Below, in pieces: positions 39,845 to 47,788 of a stretch of 64,000 nt of DNA (position 1 is its first letter; the number at the start of each line of letters is the position of its first letter). The translations under genes and the position numbers were made by a program. Source of the stretch: RGIG3701 sp030530205 (GTDB taxonomy: Bacteria; Planctomycetota; Planctomycetia; Pirellulales; Thermoguttaceae); the NCBI GenBank assembly GCA_030530205.1, contig JAUMVK010000005.1, positions 62,001 through 126,000 on the forward strand, in the 5' to 3' direction. The notes under the pieces were generated by a model. That model was not told the DNA's origin, ran no database searches, and saw only the letters and a list, made by a program, of their open reading frames with translations.

Positions 39845-40913
39845 ATGGCAAAAAAAGCCTTTTGAAAAGGTATTTACTGTAGTTACACCACCCGCAAAAA
39901 TAAAAGCATCGGAAGTGTTGCCGGAAGGGGTATTTCCTGTTGTTTCACAAGAAAGTAATTTTATTGATGGGTACTGGAACCAGGATTCTGACGTTATAAA
40001 AGTTGATTCGCCTCTTGTAATATTTGGAGACCATACAAGAATAACCAAATATGTAGATTTTGATTTTGTACAAGGTGCAGATGGAATAAAAATTTTGAGA
40101 GCGTCTAATGAAGTAGTACCACGTTACTTGTTCTATGCAATTCAGAATTGTAATTTTAAATCATTGGGTTACGCTCGACATTTTAAAATTCTTAAAAAGG
40201 AAGAAATCGTATTTCCTCAAAGTTTAGAGGAGCAGAAACGGATCGTGAGAATCATCGACAAGGCGTTTGAGAAAATCGATGCCATACGCCGAAATGCCGA
40301 GGAAAGCCTGCAAGAAGCGTATGAACTGTATCAGGAAGGGCTTCGCAATGCAATGCTTCCTCAAAAGTCCTGGATCACGGTGTTCCTGCCAGACATTTCT
40401 GAAAATCTGGACAGTTGGCGAGTCCCTATTACAAAGAGTAAAAGAACACCCGGTAAAATTCCATATTACGGAGCTTCCGGGATTGTTGATTATGTGAAAG
40501 ATTATATTTTTGATGAACCACTACTTTTAATATCTGAAGATGGGGCGAACCTGCTTTCAAGAACTACACCTATAGCCTTTTCCATTTCGGGTAAAACGTG
40601 GGTAAATAATCACGCACACATTTTACGATTCAAAAACTCCGTTACACAGCAGTTTATTGAATTTTTGATCGCCTCAACCAATATTGAAAAATTTGTGACG
40701 GGAACTGCACAACCTAAACTAAACCAGCAAAAAATGAATTCGATTCCGCTTGTAATTCCTGCTGATTTAGAGGAACAGAAAAAAATTGTTCAATACCTTA
40801 TCACTCTTTCCAACCTTTGTACTCAACTCGAACAGAACTGCCAGCAAATTACCGTTTATTGTGAAGAAATGAAAAAAGCCATCCTCGCAAAAGCGTTTCG
40901 TGGAGAGTTGTAG
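39834..40913 (+). CDS. hsdS: Type I restriction-modification, specificity subunit HsdS
   Basis: 359 residues from the ATG at 39834. It has two target-recognition domains (about 1-120 and 180-310) each followed by a helical conserved spacer (EEQKRIVRIIDKAFEKIDAI and EEQKKIVQYLITLSNLC), and ends with MKKAILAKAFRGEL. The target domains are more AT-rich than the spacers and than hsdM, which is usual for exchanged specificity parts. It sets the DNA target of the whole complex; the target itself cannot be read. Confidence 0.95.
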   Translation: MGNKWQKKPFEKVFTVVTPPAKIKASEVLPEGVFPVVSQESNFIDGYWNQDSDVIKVDSPLVIFGDHTRITKYVDFDFVQGADGIKILRASNEVVPRYLFYAIQNCNFKSLGYARHFKILKKEEIVFPQSLEEQKRIVRIIDKAFEKIDAIRRNAEESLQEAYELYQEGLRNAMLPQKSWITVFLPDISENLDSWRVPITKSKRTPGKIPYYGASGIVDYVKDYIFDEPLLLISEDGANLLSRTTPIAFSISGKTWVNNHAHILRFKNSVTQQFIEFLIASTNIEKFVTGTAQPKLNQQKMNSIPLVIPADLEEQKKIVQYLITLSNLCTQLEQNCQQITVYCEEMKKAILAKAFRGEL

Positions 40914-40951
40914 TTTTACAGACCCGTACCCACTCAACCCTTACTTCAGTC

Positions 40952-43339
40952 ATGAACGAAGAACAGACCAAACTGGATAAAATTACTCCGGCTCTTTTTG
41001 CCGCTGGGTGGAATCAGGTTCCTGAAAGCAAGATCCTGATGGAACAGAGTGCGTACGAGATTGCCCCAGGTCGGGTTGGCAAGATCAAGAAGCACCCAAT
41101 GAAAGCCGATTATGTCTTGACCTACAGGAACCAGAAGCTGGCGGTGATTGAGGCTAAAGGAGATGAGGCCGATGTTTCCGTAGGGGTGGAAAATGCGAAA
41201 ATATACGCGGAGCGGCTGCAAATTCGATTTACCTATGTCGCAAACGGTGATGAAATCTACTGCATGGATATGGTGACGGGAGAGGAGAGGTTTGTTGACC
41301 GCTTTCCCACACCGCAGGAACTTTGGGACTGGACGTTCCCGGATGAAAACCCTTGGCGGGATATTTTTAATGAAACACCCTTCTGGATCGGCGACCGAAC
41401 ACCAAGATATTATCAGGAAATTGCCGTCAATCGGGTAATGCAAGCGATTTCCCAAAAGAAACGCCGAATGCTGCTGACACTGGCAACCGGCACAGGAAAA
41501 ACCTTTATCGCGTTTCAAATCGTCTGGAAACTCTATCAGACAAGATGGAATCTGATGGCTGCCGGGGATCCAGACCAGAGGAAACTGCCGAGGATTTTGT
41601 TTCTGGCGGACCGAAACATTCTTGCAAGTCAGGCTTTCAATGATTTCAGAGGGATTCCCGAAACGGACCGAGGACGGGTGACTCCTAATGACATTAGGAA
41701 AAATGGCGGGGTGGTTCCCAAAGGACCCAGTATTTACTTCACCATTTTCCAGACGATTATGAGCGGAACGGAGCCGTATTACAAGCAGTATCCGCCGGAC
41801 TTCTTCGACTTCATCATCATCGATGAGTGTCACCGGGGCGGGGCGAATGACGAAAGCGAATGGCGGGAGATCCTGACCTATTTTGAACCGGCGTATCAGC
41901 TTGGTATGACCGCCACGCCGAAACGGGACAAGAACGTCGATACCTACAGGTATTTTGGGGAGCCGCTTTACATATATTCTCTGAAACAAGGCATCGAGGA
42001 TGGCTTCCTGACTCCCTTCCGCGTCGAAAGAGCAACGACCAATATCGATGAATACCAATACGACGAGGACGATATTATTGTCTCCGGCGAGGAATATCTG
42101 GACAAGGATAGAGTCTATGAGGAAAAAGACTTTTATCAGGGCAGAATAAAAATCCGGGAACGGGATGAGTTTCGTATCCGAGAACTTATGGAAAAAATCG
42201 ATCCGAATGAAAAGACGATCGTTTTTTGCGCGACCCAGAACCACGCGATGCAAATTCGGGATATGATCAATCGTCATTCCAAGGCTAAACACCCGTTCTA
42301 TTGTGTTCGCGTTACAGCCAATGACGGGGAAAAGGGAGAGGAATTTCTGCGGACTTTCCAACAGAACGACAAGAAGATCCCTACGGTTCTGACGACCTCG
42401 CAGAAACTTTCGACCGGGGTGGATGCCAGGAACGTGAGAAATATCGTGCTTTTAAGAAGTGTCAATTCGATGATCGAGTTTAAGCAGATCATTGGACGTG
42501 GCACTCGATTGTTCAGCAATAAATATTATTTCACGATTTACGATTTCTCGGGAGCGAGTGAACGATTCAAAGACCCCGACTGGGACGGAGAACCGATTTG
42601 CCCTAGGTGTGGAAATGTCCCCTGTACGTGTAATAGTCCTGATCCCCAACCCTGTCCGATTTGCGGAAATCTGCCCTGTACTTGTGAACGTGGACCATCC
42701 CCACCCCCAAAGCCATGTCCGGTTTGCGGAAATATCCCCTGCACGTGTGAAGGCGGAAATTCAAAATGTGTCGTCATTAAACTTTCCAAACATCGGAGTA
42801 TGAATCTCCAAATCGAATGGAATCAGGGTTTTTGGTTCGATGGGGGAGTGATCAGTACGGATGAGTTCATTCAGAAACTTTTCGGACATTTATCCCAATT
42901 TTGCGGCTCTGAAGAGGAACTGCGAGAAAAATGGTCCAGGCCAGATACACGAGCTGAGTTCCTGGAACAACTGCGACTGGCTGGCTTCGGAAAAGACAAA
43001 CTCGAACAGCTTCAGAACGTGATTTCCGCCAAGGATTGTGACTTGTTGGACGTCCTCGAATATGTAGCTTACGACAAAAAGATGCTGGAAAGAGCTCAAA
43101 GGGCAGAAGTGGCTCGGGAAGCCATCAAGACCCATTATCAGGGAAACGAACGTCAGTTTTTGGATTTCGTTTTGACCCAGTATGTCTCGGTAGGCTATGA
43201 CGTTTTAAGTCAGGACAGGATTACAAGCCTGCTGAATCTGAAATACGGTTCAGTTCCTGACGCGGTGAAGGTTCTTGGAAATCCTAATAAGATACGCCGT
43301 ACATTCGCCGATTTCCAACGATTCCTTTATACGGCATAA
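40952..43339 (+). CDS. hsdR: Type I restriction-modification, restriction subunit HsdR
   Basis: 795 residues of the EcoEI/EcoAI-like group. The nuclease site (ADYVLTYRNQKLAVIEAKG), Walker A (ATGTGKT), DECH box (IIIDECHRGG) and the EcoEI-type C-terminal domain are all intact. Between the motor and the C-terminal domain (about 548-602) lie three tandem CPxCGNxPCTC units separated by Pro/Ser/Asp linkers, likely zinc knuckles. The gene starts 38 bases after hsdS, so the three form one operon. Confidence 0.95.
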   Translation: MNEEQTKLDKITPALFAAGWNQVPESKILMEQSAYEIAPGRVGKIKKHPMKADYVLTYRNQKLAVIEAKGDEADVSVGVENAKIYAERLQIRFTYVANGDEIYCMDMVTGEERFVDRFPTPQELWDWTFPDENPWRDIFNETPFWIGDRTPRYYQEIAVNRVMQAISQKKRRMLLTLATGTGKTFIAFQIVWKLYQTRWNLMAAGDPDQRKLPRILFLADRNILASQAFNDFRGIPETDRGRVTPNDIRKNGGVVPKGPSIYFTIFQTIMSGTEPYYKQYPPDFFDFIIIDECHRGGANDESEWREILTYFEPAYQLGMTATPKRDKNVDTYRYFGEPLYIYSLKQGIEDGFLTPFRVERATTNIDEYQYDEDDIIVSGEEYLDKDRVYEEKDFYQGRIKIRERDEFRIRELMEKIDPNEKTIVFCATQNHAMQIRDMINRHSKAKHPFYCVRVTANDGEKGEEFLRTFQQNDKKIPTVLTTSQKLSTGVDARNVRNIVLLRSVNSMIEFKQIIGRGTRLFSNKYYFTIYDFSGASERFKDPDWDGEPICPRCGNVPCTCNSPDPQPCPICGNLPCTCERGPSPPPKPCPVCGNIPCTCEGGNSKCVVIKLSKHRSMNLQIEWNQGFWFDGGVISTDEFIQKLFGHLSQFCGSEEELREKWSRPDTRAEFLEQLRLAGFGKDKLEQLQNVISAKDCDLLDVLEYVAYDKKMLERAQRAEVAREAIKTHYQGNERQFLDFVLTQYVSVGYDVLSQDRITSLLNLKYGSVPDAVKVLGNPNKIRRTFADFQRFLYTA

Positions 43340-43623
43340 ACATTATTACCGGCATTCCTCCTTACAGTGCGCGGAGATACATCCGCGCCTAAGGAGATTC
43401 TATTTGTATTTGAGCCAAACCTGAGTGGAAAGGTTCCGAAACGGGTAATTTTCTCCCAAATCCGTTTTTAATAACCAAATCAAAGTAACTTTCCCCTCCA
43501 AAAATCTTTTTTCGCTACTTGACAAATCGTTTTAATTTCATATAATATGCGGCTTCATTAATTCTGCGAGTGCTTTCAAGGAATAAGCGCTCCTTTCCTT
43601 CTAACTCTATATGAGGTGAACTT
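43340..43623. promoter_or_regulatory. Motif site 12 and strong promoter before the small HTH gene
   Basis: A hairpin (GCGCGGA/TCCGCGC, 43369-43388) follows hsdR. CGTTTTTAATAACC (43463-43476) lies upstream of a near-consensus promoter: TTGACA (43519-43524), 16-base spacer, TATAAT (43541-43546). This is the best sigma-70 promoter in the prophage. Confidence 0.8.
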
Positions 43624-43785
43624 ATGTGGACGAAAAAAGACGTCGCGGATTTTCTCAAAGTTTCGATTCGTCAGGTCGATGTTCTGCGTGAAAAACATGG
43701 CCTTCCCTCCCGGAGAGTCGGCAATATGATTCGATTCGATCCCGAAGAGGTCAAACAGTGGGTTGAGAAACAGAGAGGGAACTGA
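43624..43785 (+). CDS. Small helix-turn-helix protein (excisionase/MerR-like)
   Basis: 53 residues forming a single winged HTH of the excisionase family: KKDVADFLKVSIRQVDVLRE, then LPSRRVGNMIRFDPEEVKQW. An AGGTGAAC site precedes the ATG. It may be the excision factor paired with the integrase, or a regulator binding the dispersed motif; a motif copy lies upstream of its promoter. A strong promoter is unusual for an excisionase that should be silent in a lysogen, which favours a regulator. Confidence 0.75.
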   Translation: MWTKKDVADFLKVSIRQVDVLREKHGLPSRRVGNMIRFDPEEVKQWVEKQRGN

Positions 43786-44632
43786 CCCTAACACAGAAGC
43801 CCCGGCAGATCTCCGGGGCTAACTTATTCATCAAGAAAAGGAACGGAAACCACCTGATCCCCGTTCCCGTTTCTAACAACTAACTCCTCTCTAACCCAAA
43901 GCCATTCCTTTCCAGGATGGCTTTTACTTGTTGAAAGATTGTTATAAAAAAAATCGGGGCCGCTCTTAACCACAGCCCCTCTGCGCCTGCTTATTGGATC
44001 AGGTTACCCACCTCCTGTTAAGATTAACAAGGACTAGTCTGGTAAGACCAAAACAGAATAACCTTTTCGTAAAGCTCTCAGTCACCCTTAGCATGTAACT
44101 TCGATAGAAATCTTGTTCCATACGGTTCATAGATGGCCGACATTTCACTACGCAATCATTGGTTTTACATTTGGTAACACCTCTCGCTGTTAGGGTTAAA
44201 ATTACATAAAGTAACACACACCTTCAAGCATCGATTGCACTCACCTTACTTCGTGGTTGTAAATAAAACACCTCACTTTCGGTTAAGGATATGGAAAGAC
44301 ACATTAATCCTAGTATCGAGAAGTGAGCAAATTCTTCTTTAATCAATTCTAAAAAAATGAAATATTTTTCTAAAGTCATACAGGACAACCGGATTAACCT
44401 CTACAAACGGGTGGCAAAACGGAAATGAAACGACAATTCCAATGGAGTGGAAAAGGATAGTAATAGCTGGGAGAAAAAAATAACGCGGTGATCTAAGAGC
44501 CGCAAGAAAAAGCAAATACCGGCGACAAACTAGAAATCCCTTAAAAACCAAACCAGGGTGGACCTGTATCTGAAGAAAACAGATCCACCTTAATTTATGC
44601 CTGGTTGCGAAATCGGTTTTTAATAACCAAAA
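43786..44632. other. Long gene-free stretch before the integrase
   Basis: About 850 bases without a credible gene. It contains a hairpin after the HTH gene (AGCCCCGG/CCGGGGCT, 43799-43821), a second hairpin (GGAACGG/CCGTTCC, 43840-43867) running into motif site 13 (CGTTTCTAACAACT, 43868-43881), a near-perfect hairpin at 44560-44594 (GGTGGA.CTGT arms) and motif site 14 (44615-44628). An untranslated RNA is possible but not shown. Confidence 0.6.
44615..44628 (+). promoter_or_regulatory. Dispersed motif site 14, after the integrase gene
   Basis: GGTTTTTAATAACC on the plus strand, ending four bases from the integrase stop. It points against the integrase gene and with the rightward operon. Confidence 0.6.
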
Positions 44633-45811
44633 TCATTTCCCTTCTTCCCACCATCCACCACGCTTGGAAGCGGCATCCATCGAAACGATTGCAGCCTTAT
44701 GGTCGTAGATCTCGGTAGTTTTCGGATTGGTATGCCCGGCGGCGTATTGTGCCGTTTCGTGCCCCAGACTCACCGAGATGGCTGTTACGCCTGAGTGCCG
44801 GAGTTGATACGAGGTCCAATGCTGAACTTGCTTGCCATCCTTCTGAGCCTTCGCAATGGCCGCTTGGATTGAATGCCCGTAGCTGGAAACTGTGTAACCG
44901 GCGGAACCTGAACGGCTCCGGTCTGATGCGAAAACGAAAGCGTCATCCTCTTTGCCAAAGCAGTTTCGCCGGAGGATTTCGGTTTCGGCAACAGAAAAGG
45001 CGATGAAGCGGCGTGTTCCGAATCGTTCTGTTTTGTTGCTCATGCCGTTTGCAAACTCGCCAGACCGGACACACCAACAGGCGGCGCTTTTATCCAGATC
45101 GCCTACTTTCAGGGTGCAGACTTCTTTGGACCGCATTGCCGCTCCACGCTGAACGCAGACCATATCCCGAATGACCGGTTCCATATAAGGCAAGACGGCG
45201 AGAATGTCCCGGTCTGGAACCCCGCGTCGAATCGGACGTTCTGGCGCATCGGTATCCCTCCGGCGCAAAGCCGGAACCGCAAGAACGCGCTCACGTTGCT
45301 CCACCGTCACGAGATCCCACGAAACGCCCCAGCGAAAGACTCGCTTGATGTCGCTGATCATCTTATTGATGTAAGGCCGGGACCAGACACTTTTCCCTTT
45401 TCTGGCTTTGGGATTCCTGCCGAGCTTTTGCAGATGATCGATGAAGGCCCGAAAGTGCAGTGCTGTGAATCCATCTATCGTTCCTTCAGGCGCAAACTCG
45501 AAAGCTAATTGACACGTCTGACGGATTCTGATGAAGTCGCCTTTGTTGATCCTGTTTTCAGCCCAACTCAGAAAGGAAGCAAATAATTCAGATGTGAATG
45601 TTCCATCCTTTTTCTTTTTTGCGGCTTCTTCAATTCTTTTGCTCTCCGAAAGATCCTTGTACTTGTTCAAAGAATCTTCCGAGCCATAAGGACCGAGGTT
45701 GATGAATTTACGGGAGCCATCGCTGAACACGACAACACAGACAGCTCCATCCTGTTTGCAGCCTTTTCTTTTTTTTCTGGAATAGGCTCCAACTTTGACG
45801 ATTGGTAACAT
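44633..45811 (-). CDS. Tyrosine recombinase integrase
   Basis: 392 residues from the ATG at 45811, which has a strong AGGAGG site; an upstream in-frame ATG at 45856 would overlap the arm-type sites. The N-terminal part holds an arm-binding-like region and a SAM-like core-binding domain (about 90-170). The catalytic part has the conserved Arg in GAAMRSKEV, the SYQLRHSG box, AGHTNPKTTEIYD with the His and the nucleophile Tyr near 377. It integrates into tRNA-Ser 130 bases away. The arm sites overlap its leader, so the protein probably limits its own expression. Confidence 0.93.
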   Translation of the reverse strand: MLPIVKVGAYSRKKRKGCKQDGAVCVVVFSDGSRKFINLGPYGSEDSLNKYKDLSESKRIEEAAKKKKDGTFTSELFASFLSWAENRINKGDFIRIRQTCQLAFEFAPEGTIDGFTALHFRAFIDHLQKLGRNPKARKGKSVWSRPYINKMISDIKRVFRWGVSWDLVTVEQRERVLAVPALRRRDTDAPERPIRRGVPDRDILAVLPYMEPVIRDMVCVQRGAAMRSKEVCTLKVGDLDKSAACWCVRSGEFANGMSNKTERFGTRRFIAFSVAETEILRRNCFGKEDDAFVFASDRSRSGSAGYTVSSYGHSIQAAIAKAQKDGKQVQHWTSYQLRHSGVTAISVSLGHETAQYAAGHTNPKTTEIYDHKAAIVSMDAASKRGGWWEEGK

Positions 45812-45835
45812 AGAAGTTCCTCCTGATTTGAAAAC

Positions 45836-45856
45836 TCTGGCACAAATATGGCACAA
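45836..45856 (-). promoter_or_regulatory. Two integrase arm-type sites, inverted
   Basis: TTGTGCCAGA on the minus strand at 45836-45845 (exact) and 45847-45856 (one mismatch), just upstream of the integrase gene. Confidence 0.8.
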
Positions 45857-45910
45857 GCCAAATTTTACTATTCAAATCAAGAGCGAGGCTTTTTGTTACT
45901 ATATACAAAC

Positions 45911-45932
45911 AAAGCCCGCAAAATACGGGCTT
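45911..45932 (-). terminator. Prophage-supplied terminator for tRNA-Ser
   Basis: Stem AAGCCCG/CGGGCTT with a T-rich tail on the minus strand, eight bases after the tRNA. It replaces the host terminator now stranded at 4691-4722. Confidence 0.75.
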
Positions 45933-45938
45933 CAAATG

Positions 45939-45993
45939 AACGGATGAAGAGGGACTCGAACCCCCGGACCCGTGAAGGTCAACGGTTTTCAAG
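45939..45993. other. Prophage attachment site, right end
   Basis: 55 bases identical to 4723-4777. The element recreates the 3' half of the tRNA exactly, so the tRNA stays functional after insertion. Confidence 0.95.
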
Positions 45994-46025
45994 ACCGCCG
46001 CAATCGACCACTCTGCCATTCATCC
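45941..46025 (-). tRNA. tRNA-Ser(UGA)
   Basis: 85 bases. Acceptor GGATGAA/TTCATCC pairs fully; the anticodon loop reads CTTGAAA with anticodon UGA; the long variable arm (with GACCTTCACGGGTC) marks a serine tRNA; the T-arm is GGGGGTTCGAGTCCC. The CCA end is not encoded. It is the integration target of the prophage. Confidence 0.97.
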
Positions 46026-46061
46026 ATCGGTGAACTCATTTTACAGGAAATTTTCTTTTTG

Positions 46062-47426
46062 TCAAGCCCTTTTTGACGCGTTTTCCGGTAAATTTTCGAG
46101 AAAAAACCGGGTTTCTTCCGCCGCCTTGTTTCCGCTGCGGACCGCGCTTTCCATCGAGGCGGGGAGGCCCGTGGCGGTCCAGTCGCCCGCCAGGAAAACC
46201 GTCGGGAAGGGCGTCAGGACCGTCGGCCGCGCGTGCTCCATCCAGGCGTTGCACGAAAAAACCGCCGCGGGGACCCGGGTGACGCGGAACCGGCTGAAAA
46301 CCGCCTCGGGGAAAAGCATTTGAAGCTCCGCGTGAACGATCTGCTCAATCGCCCCGGAACTGGTCGAGACGCAACGGTCCGAGTCGCTCAAAAGGGCCTG
46401 GAATCCGTGTTCCCCGCGAAGGAACGGGACTTTGAAAAGCCACTGGATCGTTTCGGAGGGAAAGACCAGATTTTCCTGGGGGAAAAGCTCCCGGTCCGCG
46501 AAAAAATGTACCGACGCGATCGTCCGCGGCTCGAAAACGTCCGGGTTGAACGTCTTTTGCGTCACGAGCTCGGGCAGAATTTTCCCGGCCCGATGCCATG
46601 GAACCGCCAGAATGGCCGCGTCGAACGAAAACTCCGTCTGCTCATTCGTTTCCGACGTGGAAAGAACCAGCCGATCTGCGAAAAGCCGCTTGACCGAGGC
46701 CTGACGATGGATCCGGATCCCGCGTTTTTCGAGCGTGGGCGTCAGCGCCGAGTCAAAAATCTCTCGCAGCGGGACCTTGGGGACCCACATTTGCCAGGCG
46801 TCGCGGGGGCCGCAGAAAATCTGACGGAAAACGGACTGCGCGATCTGGGCCGAAACGCTTTCCATCTGGTCGCTGAAGGCCGAAAGAATGACCGGGCCGA
46901 AATAAAGCTCCGCGACGCGGTGAGGGCAGAAAAGTTCTTCGAGCCATTCCCGGAATGAAGTCCCGGGGGGCGGCGAGCCGTGCCGGATCTGGCGCAGAAT
47001 GCCGAGCAGCTCAAAGCGTTCCACGGGCGTGAGGAATTTCAGCCCCCAAAGCGACGGCAGAAGATGAAACGGTTTCGGAAGGACCCGAGAGTTTCTCAGC
47101 GGGTAAAATGCGAGTTTGCCGGACTTTTTCCCGGTCTGGCGCACGCAGAACGTCATTTCCGGCTGGAGTTTCCAGAAGCGCAGAAGGTCCGTTTTCAGGA
47201 GGAATTGAAGCATTTCCGTGCAGCAGTTCATCGTGACGTGCTGTGCGGAGTCGAGCAGAAGATTTTCGTCAGGGAACCAATTAGAAGACGCGCGGCCGCC
47301 GAGATGCGCCAGAGACTCGAAAAGATGGATCTCGGGCGGATCTTCCATTTCGCTCAGACGAATCGCGGCCGAAAGACCGGAAAGGCCTGCACCGATGATC
47401 GCGACTTTTCGGGGGACTAGGGGCAT
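46062..47426 (-). CDS. hpnE: Hydroxysqualene dehydroxylase-like FAD enzyme HpnE
   Basis: 454 residues, FAD-dependent amine-oxidase fold, of the squalene-associated desaturase group. The dinucleotide site is VAIIGAGLSGLSAAIRLSE, followed by GGRASSNWF; the C terminus has VFLAGDWTATGLPASMESAV, the FAD-closing motif. HpnE reduces hydroxysqualene to squalene, a step for hopanoid or sterol-like lipids. HpnC and HpnD are not in the window. A phytoene desaturase is the alternative, but GLPASMESAVRSG is typical for HpnE. It lies directly downstream of, and on the same strand as, the tRNA in the uninterrupted chromosome. Confidence 0.88.
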   Translation of the reverse strand: MPLVPRKVAIIGAGLSGLSAAIRLSEMEDPPEIHLFESLAHLGGRASSNWFPDENLLLDSAQHVTMNCCTEMLQFLLKTDLLRFWKLQPEMTFCVRQTGKKSGKLAFYPLRNSRVLPKPFHLLPSLWGLKFLTPVERFELLGILRQIRHGSPPPGTSFREWLEELFCPHRVAELYFGPVILSAFSDQMESVSAQIAQSVFRQIFCGPRDAWQMWVPKVPLREIFDSALTPTLEKRGIRIHRQASVKRLFADRLVLSTSETNEQTEFSFDAAILAVPWHRAGKILPELVTQKTFNPDVFEPRTIASVHFFADRELFPQENLVFPSETIQWLFKVPFLRGEHGFQALLSDSDRCVSTSSGAIEQIVHAELQMLFPEAVFSRFRVTRVPAAVFSCNAWMEHARPTVLTPFPTVFLAGDWTATGLPASMESAVRSGNKAAEETRFFLENLPENASKRA

Positions 47427-47788
47427 GACTCACCGTAGAAAAATGGAAAGGATCCGGCAATAAAAAGGGTTAAAAGGATACGGGAGGGACAAAATGCGTG
47501 ATCTTGTGGGGATGACGTTTCCAGCGTCGCCTCAAAAACCAACATCTACGGGGATGACGCTTCCAGCGTCATCTTTTAAAGCCTTCCTCTTTGAGGGGGG
47601 TGGCACGAAGGACGGGGGGAGTTAATTGGAACTTTCACGAAACTCCCCCAGTCTCGCTTGAGCTCGCCAGCCCCCACAAAGATGGTTCCTTTAAAAACGA
47701 CTCTGGAATCATCTTCCCCTCTTACAACGACGCTGGAAGTATCGTCCCCGCTTACAACGACGCTGGAAGCATCGTCCCCGTAAATTGA
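47427..47788. repeat. Intergenic repeat cluster (host family)
   Basis: Two copies of a GGGGATGACGYTTCCAGCG element (from about 47507 and 47550) face three tandem, imperfect 30-base copies of its reverse form (47696-47786; core ACGACGCTGGAAG). Related copies occur at 54480 (tail part), 58403 and 62302. Hairpin-forming and dispersed, it resembles a REP-type element. No gene is seen. Confidence 0.75.

Noticed and set aside
40946..42361. 471-codon open frame on the minus strand inside hsdR
   Set aside because: Antisense shadow of an intact restriction subunit with clear motifs.
47696..47786. Short CRISPR array
   Set aside because: The three copies are directly joined with no unique spacers, and there are no cas genes.
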